From contig VWZP01003801.1 in NCBI GenBank assembly GCA_013396995.1, forward strand, positions 97,726-161,725: a DNA stretch of 64,000 bases. Direction: 5' to 3'. The DNA comes from Dicaeum eximium. Taxonomy: Eukaryota; Chordata; Aves; Passeriformes; Dicaeidae. Below, piece by piece: positions 37,201 through 43,560 of this stretch (position 1 is its first letter; each line of letters starts with the position of its first letter). The notes beneath the pieces are model-generated. The model was given only the letters and a program-made list of their open reading frames with translations, was not told the origin of the DNA and did no database searches. Position numbers and translations under genes: made by a program.

Positions 37201-40200
37201 ATTCCTCTGCCAAAGGAGAATGCACAATTGAAGCTGGTTTGTAGGAGTAAAGTCACTTGAAATTCAACAGGATGTCACAAGATGCGTGCCCTCAGTGGGG
37301 CCCAGGATGATAAGAACATCGATTTAACATCCTCATCTCCACTCCTGGTGCCACCAACACTTGTCAGGCTGACAACGCAAAGGAGGAGGGTCAATACTGG
37401 GTAAAGCACTGGAAAGAACGCTCCAGTTAGCAAAAGGAAGTCTGTCCCACAGCCCAAAGGTGACATGGTTCAGCATGAGCAGTCAATACAAGGAGCAGCC
37501 CAGATCTGCACAGCACCAAAGCTTACCTGCACTTTTCACACTTGAGGAGGAAACCATCTTGGGAGACACTGCAGTGGCACCAAGTGGGAATTGATTCTCC
37601 TTCTGAGGAGCTCTCACTATCCCCGGAGTTCTCCTCATCAGGCGAGTGCAGGCCATTCAGTTCTGCACGAGGTATAATGGTCTGGACAGGAGGAGAGGCT
37701 GGCGGCGTTGGAGGAGGAGGGGCTCCATAATTATGATCCTGGAAATGAGTATTTGTAGTACTACTTTTAATGTGAAGATATGATGCCTAGAAACTGAAGT
37801 CCCAAATCCACAGTTCCCAGGTTAATATTTAACTGGTGTAAAACAATAGCCTGAATTCCTCAACCTACCAAGAAGGTACAGTAATAGCTCTGAAACATGT
37901 AAATTATTTCCTTCAGCACCAATGAATTAAACACAAAACCTATGAAAACAACCAGGCTATTTCAACATTAACTATTGTACTGCTAATAATCTGAGATGAC
38001 ATAAGTGTTTAAACAGTGGAACCAGCTGCCCTGAGATGTAGAGTTTCTGTCTGTTGAGATATTCAAAACTCAACTGGACACGGTCTTGAGTAACCTGCTC
38101 AAGCAGAGTCAGCTTGAACAGGGAGGTTGGATTATGTGATCTCCAGAGGCTCCTACCAACCTCAATGATTCTGTGACACCCTGTTCATCCCACAACCTCA
38201 AGCCATGCTCCCAACTCTTCCTGACTGCTCCTTGATTTTTGTTGTTTCAAGTTACCACTTTGAAAATCTGCGCAGTTGAAACAAGTATAAACAGTGCACA
38301 ATAAACCAAATGGGGCATACAATTACCACCAGGAAAATATTTTGTATTCATATATATTTACACTTCATTCATTTACTTCATTCAGTTCAAAATCTATCGC
38401 CTAGAACACTAATAAAGCTTGCTGTAATAAAGCTTGTGCAAGACTTCACAAACAATAAACACAGAAATGAAAAATGTATGGCAGAACTCAGCTCTAACTT
38501 AGTGTTCCCTAATAAATAAGCCAAAACTCCTGAGGCTTAATAGGCAAAGAGCTATGGAACAAGGAGAAAAGAGTACAAGTAGACAGTAAAGAGCTGATTC
38601 ACTGCAGAGAGAGTACTCACTGCGTAAGGCAGCCCGCGATAGCTGTGTTTCTGGGTGGCCCCATAGCCGTGGCTGGAGTACACATTCTTCTCACTGACAG
38701 CTGGACTAGCTTCCACAGACTCTGGGCTGCAGAAAGGGCCAGAAGTAAAACCCATCAATACAACATCATTTTTTTAGTGCCAGTATTTCACTGCTCTTTT
38801 CTACTGAACACATGAGCTCAAAATGAAGAAACTTCATGAAATCGAGGTGGTGCCATGCATTTCACCAAGCATCATGTGTGCAGAAGCTGTACAGGATGAA
38901 CCTGCTTTCAGAGGGAAGGAACTGAGTAAGGGCCACCCTATATAGCTCATTAAACTAGGTCTCAGTCTGGGAAGTTAAAAAGGTAATTAGCATGTAAGAA
39001 GCTCAGTTTCCTTATTGTTGAGGAAACTGGGTCTAGTTCAGCATTCGCATCTGAACTCAGCTAGCCTAATCTCAAAGCCACTGAACAGTACTGCCATTTT
39101 ATCTCTGCAACAGCTTATTTCAACTGCAGCTAAGCAGCTTTCCTGCACCTGCACTTGTGTCTCTCTCCCTCAGATACCAATTGTTACTGAGTCCAACGTC
39201 CTGTGATAAAGCCTGCATGAAAACTGCAGCTATCCTGACAGCAACTACCAGGAACTGGAGATTCCTGTTACAAAGAGACAACAAAATCCATGACCTGGAC
39301 AGACAGTGGCCACAGACAGATCAGATTCACCCTATGCTTCCTATACAGCAGCCTGCAATGAGCAGAAAATCTGCTGCTGAGGTACAATGCACTCTTCCAC
39401 CACAGGGTGGTGAAAAAAAACATCTAAAAATCAAAGGTATATCCTCAGCAGAAAGCTGCAGAAACCCTACTCAGGGAAGGGACAGCTGCAATTCAATGCA
39501 GGGGATATTAGATAATGAGGCTACAAACAGAACACCAGCAAGGAAATATGCTGTCTTCTGTTACAAGTAGAAGATACAACTCAGCTAACCTCTGCACAGA
39601 TCAGAAGTAGGGCCTGTATCAGAATATGGCAGAATATTACTGAATCATGTCTGCAGATGAAATCTTTATCAAAATTACAGCATGGAGCTGAACAAGCAGG
39701 GAAGAAAAATATAGAAAAGAAAAACTTTACCTCGGACCTCTGCTGCTCTGGTAAGATCTCACAGGATTCTCAGTGGGTCCTACATGGTCAGCGTGAATCA
39801 GGCACCATCAAACAATGGCCAGCAATCACACATGGGGCAGTGCTTAGGCACCCAAGAAGAGTAATCCCTTGCCCTCTGGACTTCCTACTAGCTCTTGAAA
39901 TCTCTGCTGCACTGAAGTTTGCCCCACCCTGCCATTCAACCTCATTTATTCTTCAAGGCACCAACCTCTGAGCTTCTGGCTTATTCTGGAGTAAGGTGGA
40001 CCCTGTCTTTGCAGCATAAAGGAGCAATAATTTATTGTACAAAGAACTGCAGAAAGTAGAAGACATTACACCTATGCAAACAACACTTCTGTAGCTCAGG
40101 ATTTAGGTGCACGACATGATAAATTCAGTTGGTTTTCAATGTGACTACAGCCAGCTAAACTGTCAGAAGCAGGAGATACAGATGATTTCTCCCAAAGGAT

Positions 40201-42576
40201 ATACTTCTTAATAAAAGGTACCATGTAGAGCTTGCTACATAATCCAGCCTTTGCAAAAATCCTTTAGGACTTTCAGACTGGTATAGTGTCAAATCCATTC
40301 AGGTTTAATAACTCTTTGAAATATTTCAATATTAGAAGGAAAAGAGCCTAAACAGCTAAGCAGCAGACACGTCCTCTGTCCAAGTCACCCACATTCCTAA
40401 CCACAGTCAGACTGGAATACCAGCAATGCTGCCGCAAGCATTAGCAATAAAACTTCAGAACTGTTGGTGCAACGGTGTCCAGGGGCAACAACGCTGGGGC
40501 CCATGCTTCCTCAGCAGCAGCACGCCAAGGAGCTTCCACACCTTCCAATATGCAGTCAGACTAACACAGCAAAACTACTCTGCAGCCTCCATGTCACCCT
40601 CAGATGAGCAGCAACACCCTTCACCATTTTCACCTCCTCTCTGTATCAGAGGGAAGATGCTAAAGCTCAGCCTGTAAAGAAAGAGGATCAGCTAGTTTTC
40701 CTTTCATCTTCCCTACTGCCTTTGTGATGCACATCTTGGACTCAATTCCTTTTAAGAGATACAAAGCTCAGGTACCCCAGACTTTATGCATCAAACCAGA
40801 GAGTTTCAAAAGTGAAGGACAGTCTTAACTTTCAACAGACGCATGAAGGACACTTCAGCAGTAACAGAGCATTGATGCAAAGACTGGAAAATCAAGTCCT
40901 GGCATTCCCAATGTTTAGAAAACAGGCAGAGAAACCAATTCAGAAATTTTCAAACACCTTTTTTCAAAGCACTGCAGCCTAGTCTCAAGTTGGACCTACA
41001 AATTTCTTACAAGGGAGGAAGAAAATGCTTTGCAGAAGGTTTACAGTCAGTCTTTTTGATACTTAAATGCTACAAGGGACACATGCGTAGACACATCTGG
41101 CTCTTCTCCCTACCACGCTCAGCTTTGAAAGCACATGAGCAAACAATTTAGCACTCTTCCTCCTGCCATAAACAGTTGAAAATTCCTGCATGTTGAGTCT
41201 TCAAAGTGCTGCTGTGGAAGAAGCAGGGTGACAAGCAATACTAAATGATGGATCTTGAAAAGTGAAGGATCATGTAACCAGTGCAGATGAGTGACTTACT
41301 AGATTCTGATTCCCTGTTTAAAAACAACACGTAAAAATGCGGGCTTTAGGATGGAATGAAGCATCACGAAGAAGAATGGCTAGAATGGGGCCAGTGCCAA
41401 GACAGACAAAAAAGAGCATTAGCAGTCTTGCAGAGAGTACGACTGTGTAGTCAAACTCTATGCATAGTCAAATCAATGTAAGATGGAAGGGAAAAACAGT
41501 GATTCAAACCTTAGCCCACTGCTCTTGCAGATCAAAATTAATAGAGTCTGGAGCAACTTCTGTTCTACACTGATCCTGCTGACATGCAGGTATTTGCACA
41601 GTAGATACTTTTAAATAATACATGGGAGAAACTTATCTCCAAAACGTCATTTGTTGATTTTTGTAAAGAGATGCTACAGTCCATGTTTCAAAGAAGGATG
41701 CAGGCAAGCAGGAGGTAGAAGCACACAGAAATAAACTTCAGCCCTCACTCTCATCCCTGACAAAAACATACTCTCATCCTAGCTGACATAATTCTAACAA
41801 GGGTTTTAAGAAGAGATCACAATGCAGTATTTCCTGATTTTGAAATGCTCCTGAGTCTACAGAAGCAGAGTGTTTTAATAGAAATGTAAGTCCCCTCCAA
41901 CAGGCCTCAGAGATAAGGCTGCAATGAGAGCCCTGCACATGGTCCTGTGGTGGGGACTCCAAAGGATGCTCTCTGAGGTGTGCTCCTTGGAGTCTGCTCA
42001 GGGGCAGAAACAAAATAACAGTGCCTACCCAGGCTGATGCTGTCTCACATCTGTCAAACTCCAAAGGTCTCCACAAATCAGTCACACAAGACTGGTACCA
42101 AGCCTGAGCTAACAGGCTCTGCTAAGAGGAAGGTTCAGCATGCTGATCCCTCACATTGCAGCTGTTGAAAAAGCAGCTGGCTTGCACTGTGCCAACTCAA
42201 GCCTGGGTACAGCAAACGCATGACTGCCTGCACTTGAGTATAGATTTACTAGTCAAGCTGACACAAAACCCATGGTTGAGTGCCTCACACTGCTGGAATT
42301 CTCCTTTTCACCATATCCTCTGCCAAACTTACCAATTTCCATAACACTGCATTTGTTAACACCCATCTCTCATACAGCCAGTGGACCAGCAGCCTCTTTC
42401 TCCCGAGTAGAGAAAGCACTGGCACCAATCCTACAGCCCGGCTCCAGGTCAGCCCTCTGGCACCCTCCCGTTCTCCTTTCTCCTCAGCCGTGGGGTAACA
42501 CTCACTCCGATCCTGCAGCCATGTCGGAGTAGGACGTATCTGGTGTGGTGACTCCCAGAGGGATTGCAATGCTCAT
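4822..42576 (-). CDS. SETD5: SETD5, SET domain-containing protein 5 (whole coding span, 23 exons)
   Basis: Spliced by eye from 23 minus-strand segments. Every junction keeps frame, and the total is 4461 nt (1486 aa plus stop), close to the roughly 1440-1460 aa of mammalian SETD5. The N-terminus MSIAIPLGVTT and the C-terminus GSGVKTQTGLS are recognisably SETD5. Order: half PHD-like cluster (C113, C115, C126, C129), basic nuclear segment (about 188-212), SET domain (about 307-430), post-SET cysteines (C432, C438, C440, C447), basic/acidic coiled segment (470-640), KMT2E-like block (739-830), and a Ser/Pro-rich tail. Known role of the family: a nuclear chromatin regulator related to KMT2E and yeast Set3, associated with HDAC3/NCoR and PAF1 complexes and dosage-sensitive in brain development. 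Direct methyltransferase activity is disputed. KMT2E is excluded by the tail and by the missing second half of the PHD finger. Confidence 0.97.
5599..5672 (-). CDS. SETD5: SETD5 coding exon, residues 1263-1287
   Basis: A 74-nt exon between GTACATTGCAG and TACCAG|gtaaat. It encodes DAAEGDTPEAHKGPAVYSPS followed by RYSYQ. The VYSPSRYSYQ end is identical to mammalian SETD5. Confidence 0.93.
5673..8480 (-). other. SETD5 intron between residues 1263 halves
   Basis: GT-AG intron (gtagga...TTGCAG) of 2.8 kb. I see no coding exon, RNA gene or clear repeat in it apart from a short tandem TCTAAACAAGAA near 7860. Confidence 0.7.
8481..8614 (-). CDS. SETD5: SETD5 coding exon, residues 1218-1263
   Basis: Acceptor GGTTCTGTTGCAG before 8614 and donor GATGCAG|gtagga after 8481. 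It encodes MVPTSVERLREGRGMLEKVL followed by RSGAKVSQRHESSPT and ends ERDA. The MVPTSVERLREG start is a strong SETD5 match. Phase 1 in, with Asp1263 completed in the next exon. Confidence 0.94.
8615..11322 (-). other. SETD5 intron, 2.7 kb
   Basis: GT-AG intron between the W1218 halves. It is AT-rich, with T-runs near 9630-9655 and a two-copy tandem of about 20 bases at 10443-10481. No other structure was recognised. Confidence 0.7.
10443..10481 (+). repeat. Two-copy tandem duplication
   Basis: CCTCAAATTCTTGGGAAATT is followed at once by a second copy that differs only at the last two bases. Period about 20 bases, in an intron. Confidence 0.85.
11323..11609 (-). CDS. SETD5: SETD5 coding exon, residues 1123-1218
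   Basis: Acceptor TTTCCTCCCTCAG before 11609 and donor TAGGTG|gtgagt after 11323. It begins VSLLEYRKRKQEAKEGGDSG and ends SKSQESISSRW. VSLLEYRKRQ is also present in KMT2E. It is high-GC with many CpG dinucleotides and low in sequence complexity (Gly/Ser/Ala), a segment that diverges fast among vertebrates. Confidence 0.94.
11610..13293 (-). other. SETD5 GC-AG intron, 1.7 kb
   Basis: Starts gcaagtactcc at 13293 and ends CCTCCCTCAG at 11610. The interior is AT-rich with an A-run near 12530-12550. No gene or repeat was recognised. Confidence 0.8.
13294..13761 (-). CDS. SETD5: SETD5 coding exon, residues 967-1122, followed by a GC donor
   Basis: Acceptor CGGATTTTCCAG before 13761. It encodes VCLRSDLDLKGGYLDSGAN, then SDQAFRTEFNLMYAFSPLNA (strongly conserved), PRVDGLLRGSP, and ends RAAPQNPPQRKK. 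The donor is AAG|gcaagt, the classic GC-type donor, because the next exon VSLLEYRKRKQE must follow RKK in phase 0. Serine/proline-rich and probably disordered. Confidence 0.94.
13762..17337 (-). other. SETD5 introns flanking the 57-nt cassette exon
   Basis: Two GT-AG introns, 15254-17337 and 13762-15196. If the cassette is skipped they act as one 3.6-kb intron. A plus-strand frame at 16679-17029 has no recognisable product. Nothing else is supported. Confidence 0.65.
15197..15253 (-). CDS. SETD5: SETD5 57-nt probable cassette exon (residues 948-966)
   Basis: A 19-codon phase 0-0 exon between CCCTCCTCTAG and CCTGAG|gtaccc. It encodes NVSSPESSPAHRPESMSPE. KMT2E has FENISSPESSPE at the matching point, so the exon is ancestral. 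The donor gtaccc is the weakest of the 22 introns, and both neighbours join in frame with or without it, so I infer alternative inclusion. Confidence 0.83.
17338..17591 (-). CDS. SETD5: SETD5 coding exon, residues 863-947
   Basis: Acceptor TTGTGTTTCAG before 17591 and donor TTCGAG|gtaaat after 17338. It encodes LLSPLKKWKSRYLMEQNVKK, then LLRPLSPVTPPPP, a GC-rich PVPSVPGAASPQLATPC segment, and ends SRCNTPLQFE. It is GC-richer than neighbouring introns. The proline-rich middle differs from the mammalian protein more than its flanks do. Confidence 0.95.
17592..18814 (-). other. SETD5 intron, 1.2 kb, with A-rich simple repeat
   Basis: GT-AG intron. 18103-18137 is an (AAAAC)n-like stretch on the plus strand. 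No other feature was seen. Confidence 0.65.
18815..18944 (-). CDS. SETD5: SETD5 coding exon, residues 820-863
   Basis: Acceptor GTTCTGTTTCAG before 18944 and donor ACACAG|gtaagt after 18815, a near-perfect donor. It begins RWIKQALEEGMTQTSAAPQE, conserved with SETD5 and, at its start, KMT2E, and ends SNENSGSSSICKDDT. Phase 1 out, giving Asp863 at the join. Confidence 0.95.
18945..22205 (-). other. SETD5 intron, 3.3 kb
   Basis: GT-AG intron (gtatgt...TTTCAG). AT-rich unique sequence with short chance frames. I recognised no repeat family or RNA gene. Confidence 0.65.
22206..22448 (-). CDS. SETD5: SETD5 coding exon, residues 739-819, KMT2E-like block
   Basis: Acceptor TCCTCCTTCAG before 22448 and donor AAGAAG|gtatgt after 22206. 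It encodes [37 protein letters not shown] and TPKHYIRFGSPFNPERRRR. This is the best conserved stretch outside the SET domain between SETD5 and KMT2E. No enzymatic motif is visible, and it is likely a protein-interaction segment. Confidence 0.97.
22947..23267 (-). CDS. SETD5: SETD5 coding exon, residues 632-738
   Basis: Acceptor TTTGTTTTGTAG before 23267 and donor AAAAAAG|gtaaat after 22947. It encodes KPSRPRPKSRFSRYRTSSAQ and RLRRQKQ, then LTGSDPT, and ends KYPKTKK. The basic Arg/Ser segment and the KYPKTKK end are shared with KMT2E. Confidence 0.96.
23630..23660 (+). repeat. A-rich run
   Basis: AAAAAAAAAGAAAAAAAAAA-type tract in a SETD5 intron, 60 bases left of the CR1 fragment. Confidence 0.8.
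23720..24060 (+). mobile_element. CR1 LINE 3' fragment
   Basis: Shows successive CR1 landmarks: GTTCAGCCCAGAGAGAA, a GGTTCAGACTGGATA stretch, TGGAGGTTTTCAAGA and a degraded tail. It is old (many mismatches), 5'-truncated and lies in a SETD5 intron between the exons for residues 542-631 and 632-738. Confidence 0.6.
24119..24388 (-). CDS. SETD5: SETD5 coding exon, residues 542-631
   Basis: Acceptor TTGTGTTGTAG before 24388 and donor GTAGCG|gtaaga after 24119. It begins SREDRKVEAIMHMFENLEKR, a charged helix conserved with KMT2E, and ends GVNTRRSSQVA. In the middle a (GGA)n run on the plus strand encodes six prolines, a place where repeat length could vary. Confidence 0.95.
25222..25277 (+). repeat. 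(CA)n microsatellite
   Basis: An uninterrupted CA run of about 20 units from 25223 followed by a CATA-interrupted tail, inside a SETD5 intron. Likely length-polymorphic. Confidence 0.97.
25816..25838 (+). repeat. Short (GGTT)n run
   Basis: TTGGTTGGTTGGTTG in a G/T-rich patch of the intron, four to five units. Confidence 0.7.
26308..26388 (+). mobile_element. CR1 LINE 3' end
   Basis: ATATCCCTGCTCA, then GGTTAGGACTAGGTGACC, then AGTCCCTTCCAACTCAAAC and CTATGGTTCTAT match the final about 80 bases of avian CR1, including the 3' octamer-like ends. Confidence 0.8.
26799..26879 (-). CDS. SETD5: SETD5 acidic exon, residues 515-541, followed by a GC donor
   Basis: Acceptor TTTCTATCTCAG before 26879. 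It encodes VPEKEEKQEGEKEEPVDEQG and ends ALVHSRR, which aligns with the mammalian EEKPEEEKEE...LAHSRR segment. The splice donor is CGG|gcaagt: the only in-frame join to SREDRKVEAIM in the next exon uses GC instead of GT. Confidence 0.92.
27071..27317 (-). CDS. SETD5: SETD5 coding exon, residues 432-514, post-SET cluster
   Basis: Acceptor GTTTTGGAGCAG before 27317 and donor AATGAG|gtaaaa after 27071. It begins NYKVDCACHKGNRNCPVQKR, the post-SET-like Cys cluster, and continues with GAETRRRKARRKELEMEQQ, a highly basic then acidic helical segment. It ends in an acidic Ser/Gln/Glu stretch. Confidence 0.96.
27603..27712 (-). CDS. SETD5: SETD5 SET domain exon 3, residues 396-432
   Basis: Acceptor TTTGATAAG before 27712 and donor ACATCTG|gtgagt after 27603. 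It encodes VRHVIADGMIHLCIYAVATI and ends VTIAFDYEYNIC. The final Cys432 spans the junction and starts the post-SET cysteine cluster. FDYEY is the C-terminal SET signature with the conserved Tyr. Confidence 0.95.
28131..28248 (-). CDS. SETD5: SETD5 SET domain exon 2, residues 356-395 (catalytic-motif region)
   Basis: Acceptor GCTTCTCCAG before 28248 and donor GCAGAG|gtaaat after 28131. It encodes [20 protein letters not shown] and then FGNDARFIRRSCTPNAE. In active SET enzymes the motif is usually RFINHSCxPN. Here, as in KMT2E, Asn-His is replaced by Arg-Arg (R387, R388). Confidence 0.96.
28568..28716 (-). CDS. SETD5: SETD5 SET domain exon 1, residues 307-356
   Basis: Acceptor TTTTGTTACAG before 28716 and donor TTCAAAAA|gtaaga after 28568. 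It begins [20 protein letters not shown] and continues [21 protein letters not shown]. The IIEYRGK strand is the SET-N signature. Phase 2 out. Confidence 0.96.
30656..30717 (+). mobile_element. CR1 LINE 3' end (short)
   Basis: GGAGGGTTGGACCAGATGAC, TTCAGTGGTCCCT and AAACTGTTCTA are the terminal segment of CR1. Only about 60 bases survive. Confidence 0.75.
31436..31705 (-). mobile_element. CR1 LINE fragment, reverse orientation
   Basis: Reading plus: AATCACAGAATCATTTAGG, AGAAAAGCCCTCTAAGATC, TCCACCACTAACCCATATC, GACTCCACCACTTCCCCAAG and CTTGTTCCAG. This is the reverse complement of the CR1 3' region in the correct order for about 270 bases, so the element's 3' end is at 31436. Confidence 0.9.
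33318..33384 (+). repeat. A/T-rich simple repeat (AAATA)n
   Basis: Repeated AATAAA/AAATAAAG units over about 65 bases in the intron after the residue 226-306 exon. It contains several AATAAA hexamers on the plus strand that have no gene in front of them. Confidence 0.8.
33694..33936 (-). CDS. SETD5: SETD5 coding exon, residues 226-306
   Basis: Acceptor TTTGGTGCAG before 33936 and donor ATGCAG|gtaaga after 33694. It encodes NSPSEAHALDENTAEGWENR, a conserved WTDQYEEAFTNQYSADVQN helix, and ends CNNTVIGSQMQ. It is 81 codons, phase 0-0, and forms the pre-SET region shared with KMT2E. Confidence 0.96.
35473..35511 (-). CDS. SETD5: SETD5 39-nt mini-exon AFREGSRKSLRMK (residues 213-225)
   Basis: A 13-codon phase 0-0 exon flanked by GGGGGACAG and ATGAAG|gtgagt. 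The peptide AFREGSRKSLRMK is nearly the same as a segment at the equivalent place in the paralogue KMT2E, just before the SET region, so it is a genuine ancestral exon. As I recall it, the usual mammalian SETD5 protein runs directly from KKIK to NSPSE without this peptide, which suggests optional inclusion. Rich in Arg, Lys and Ser. Confidence 0.82.
35512..36557 (-). other. SETD5 intron before the 39-nt mini-exon
   Basis: GT-AG intron of about 1 kb. No other feature was seen. The 33937-35472 intron on the other side of the mini-exon is also featureless apart from a C-run at 35431-35441. Confidence 0.65.
36558..36745 (-). CDS. SETD5: SETD5 coding exon, residues 150-212, basic nuclear segment
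   Basis: Acceptor TCTCTAG before 36745 and donor ATCAAG|gtatgt after 36558. It encodes GGDSSATESWDEELSPSTV, then YTATQHTPTSITLTV (conserved with KMT2E), and then a very basic run including KPKKRKRS and PKAKKIK that should act as a nuclear localisation signal. Compared with my recollection of the mammalian protein there are a few extra residues (NRVRRS) before the basic run. Confidence 0.95.
37148..37206 (-). CDS. SETD5: SETD5 coding exon, residues 130-150
   Basis: A 59-nt exon between CCTTTGGCAG and TGTCAG|gtgagt. It encodes the end of Arg130 followed by GMSRGKVIRLRHRKQDNVSG. This basic linker directly follows the truncated PHD-like cluster; KMT2E has the rest of its finger at the same place. 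It splices in phase 1 to the next exon to make SGGDSSATE. Confidence 0.93.
37527..37738 (-). CDS. SETD5: SETD5 coding exon, residues 60-130, half PHD-like cluster
   Basis: Acceptor ATTTCCAG before 37738 and donor AAGTGCAG|gtaagc after 37527. It begins DHNYGAPPPPTPPASPP, a proline-rich stretch typical of SETD5, and ends TWCHCSVSQDGFLLKCEKCR. C113, C115, C126 and C129 correspond to the first four zinc ligands of the KMT2E PHD finger. The remaining ligands are absent downstream. Confidence 0.95.
38010..38176 (+). mobile_element. CR1 LINE 3' end
   Basis: AAACAGTGGAACCAGCTGCC, GAGATATTCAAAACTCAACT, GGACACGGTCTTGAGTAACC, TTGAACAGGGAGGTTGGAT, GATCTCCAGAGGCTCC and the terminal ATGATTCTGTGA reproduce about 165 bases of the avian CR1 consensus in order, with the canonical 3' end. 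One of the clearest signs of the host group. Confidence 0.93.
38621..38726 (-). CDS. SETD5: SETD5 coding exon, residues 24-59
   Basis: Acceptor CTTTCTGCAG before 38726 and donor TTACGCA|gtgagt after 38621. It encodes PESVEASPAVSEKNVYSSHG and ends GLPYA, closely matching the mammalian protein. The first base completes Asp24, and the exon ends in phase 0. This part of the protein is disordered and Ser/Tyr-rich. Confidence 0.94.
38727..42505 (-). other. First coding-region intron of SETD5, 3.8 kb
   Basis: GT-AG intron (gtgagt...TCTGCAG). It carries plus-strand frames of up to 137 codons (39157-39570) with no recognisable product. No repeat family or RNA gene was recognised. Confidence 0.65.
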
Positions 42577-42680
42577 GACGCCCGTCGGGGATCACGGAGT
42601 CCAGAGGGCAGCGACTGGCCGCTCCGAGGGCGGAGAGGAGCCGCAGAGCCTCGGCCAACACGTCACGGACATGGGGAAAC
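42506..42680 (-). CDS. SETD5: SETD5 exon with start codon (coding 42506-42576)
   Basis: The acceptor ...CCCCGGTAG lies before 42680, followed by about 104 nt of 5' UTR. The ATG at 42576-42574 opens MSIAIPLGVTTPDTSYSDMA, the known SETD5 N-terminus, which is why this start was chosen. The donor is TCGGA|gtgagt after 42506, leaving two bases of codon 24. The 5' UTR part is GC-rich and contains an upstream ATG in another frame. Confidence 0.93.
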
Positions 42681-43184
42681 CTACCGGGGTAGAAACAAAG
42701 CATTGCATCTCCGTTACGGGATGAGGTTTCCCTGTATGCCTCTAATAAAAGCTTTCACAGCAAAGAAAAGCAGAAATAGATTTCCATCAGTGATATGCCA
42801 CATCATTTTTACTTCATTTTCATATGTAGGGCCAGGGAAGAGGTAGATGATAGTAGTTTGGTGGGGATGTTAGGGGTTTTTTACAGTGTAGGACTGACAT
42901 GCAATGAGCTGCTTTGCCTTAAAGCTGATAATGACAGTTCCCTCCTCCCCCAAGTAAACTTAGGACTAATTATCAGATAAGTAATCTATTAGCTCCTTCT
43001 GCATATAAGCAGCAGCTGTCACCTATCACCCACAGCCCTCCACCAGCATTTCCTAACTCTTTCCCCAAACAAGCTGCAGGCAAAATCCCATCTCTGTGGA
43101 CAACTAGACAAAGCCAGGGTGGACCGAGCTGAGACCTCTCCCTGGAGATCAGTTTGTACGTGCATTTGCTAGGCCTACAGCACA

Positions 43185-43186
43185 GG
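43185..43186 (+). other. Strong plus-strand splice donor in the promoter block
   Basis: CACAG|GTGAGTGTG at 43185|43186 fits the donor consensus on the strand opposite to SETD5. A second, GCCGCG|GTGAGTCAGG, lies at 43392|43393. They would suit a divergent non-coding transcript. No coding frame leads into either. Confidence 0.35.
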
Positions 43187-43199
43187 TGAGTGTGAGCGG

Positions 43200-43560
43200 C
43201 AGAGCAGCTGCTCCCACACCACCGATGGCTCCCCTGGGCCTCGAGGCCCATCCCGGACTCTGCGCCGGCGGCTCAGCGAGCCCTGACACAGCGGGCCTGG
43301 ACTGTCCCTGACACCTCCCCACGGCAGAGCCACGTCAGACGCCTGGGCGCGGGGAATGCGGCGGGACCATTGGCTGCGCGCGGGGAGCCGCGGTGAGTCA
43401 GGCGGCACCGGGGCGCAGCCGCGGCCGTGCCGGGGAAGCCCGGGCTCCACCTTCCCTGCTGACCACAGCGCTTTGCTACGGCCGCGAGACAAATCGCCGA
43501 AAAACGCGGACTTCCTAGGGTCGGATGGCGGCCGGAGGTGAAATGGGATCAGCTCCCCGT
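43200..43560. promoter_or_regulatory. SETD5: CpG-rich probable SETD5 promoter, likely bidirectional
   Basis: A sharply GC- and CpG-rich block directly 5' of SETD5's first recognised exon, surrounded by AT-rich DNA. Minus-strand motifs include a YY1-type CCGGCCGCCATCC (43523-43535) and an ETS-type GGAAGT (43510-43516), a usual pair at housekeeping start sites. An inverted CCAAT (43369-43373) and a CGTCA half-site are also present. There is no TATA box. A candidate non-coding first exon of SETD5 would end at GGGAAG|gtggag (43451), but this is tentative. Confidence 0.65.

Noticed and set aside
39157..39570. 137-codon plus-strand frame in the first coding intron
   Set aside because: No recognisable domain, no splice or promoter context, and no poly(A) signal placed to serve it.
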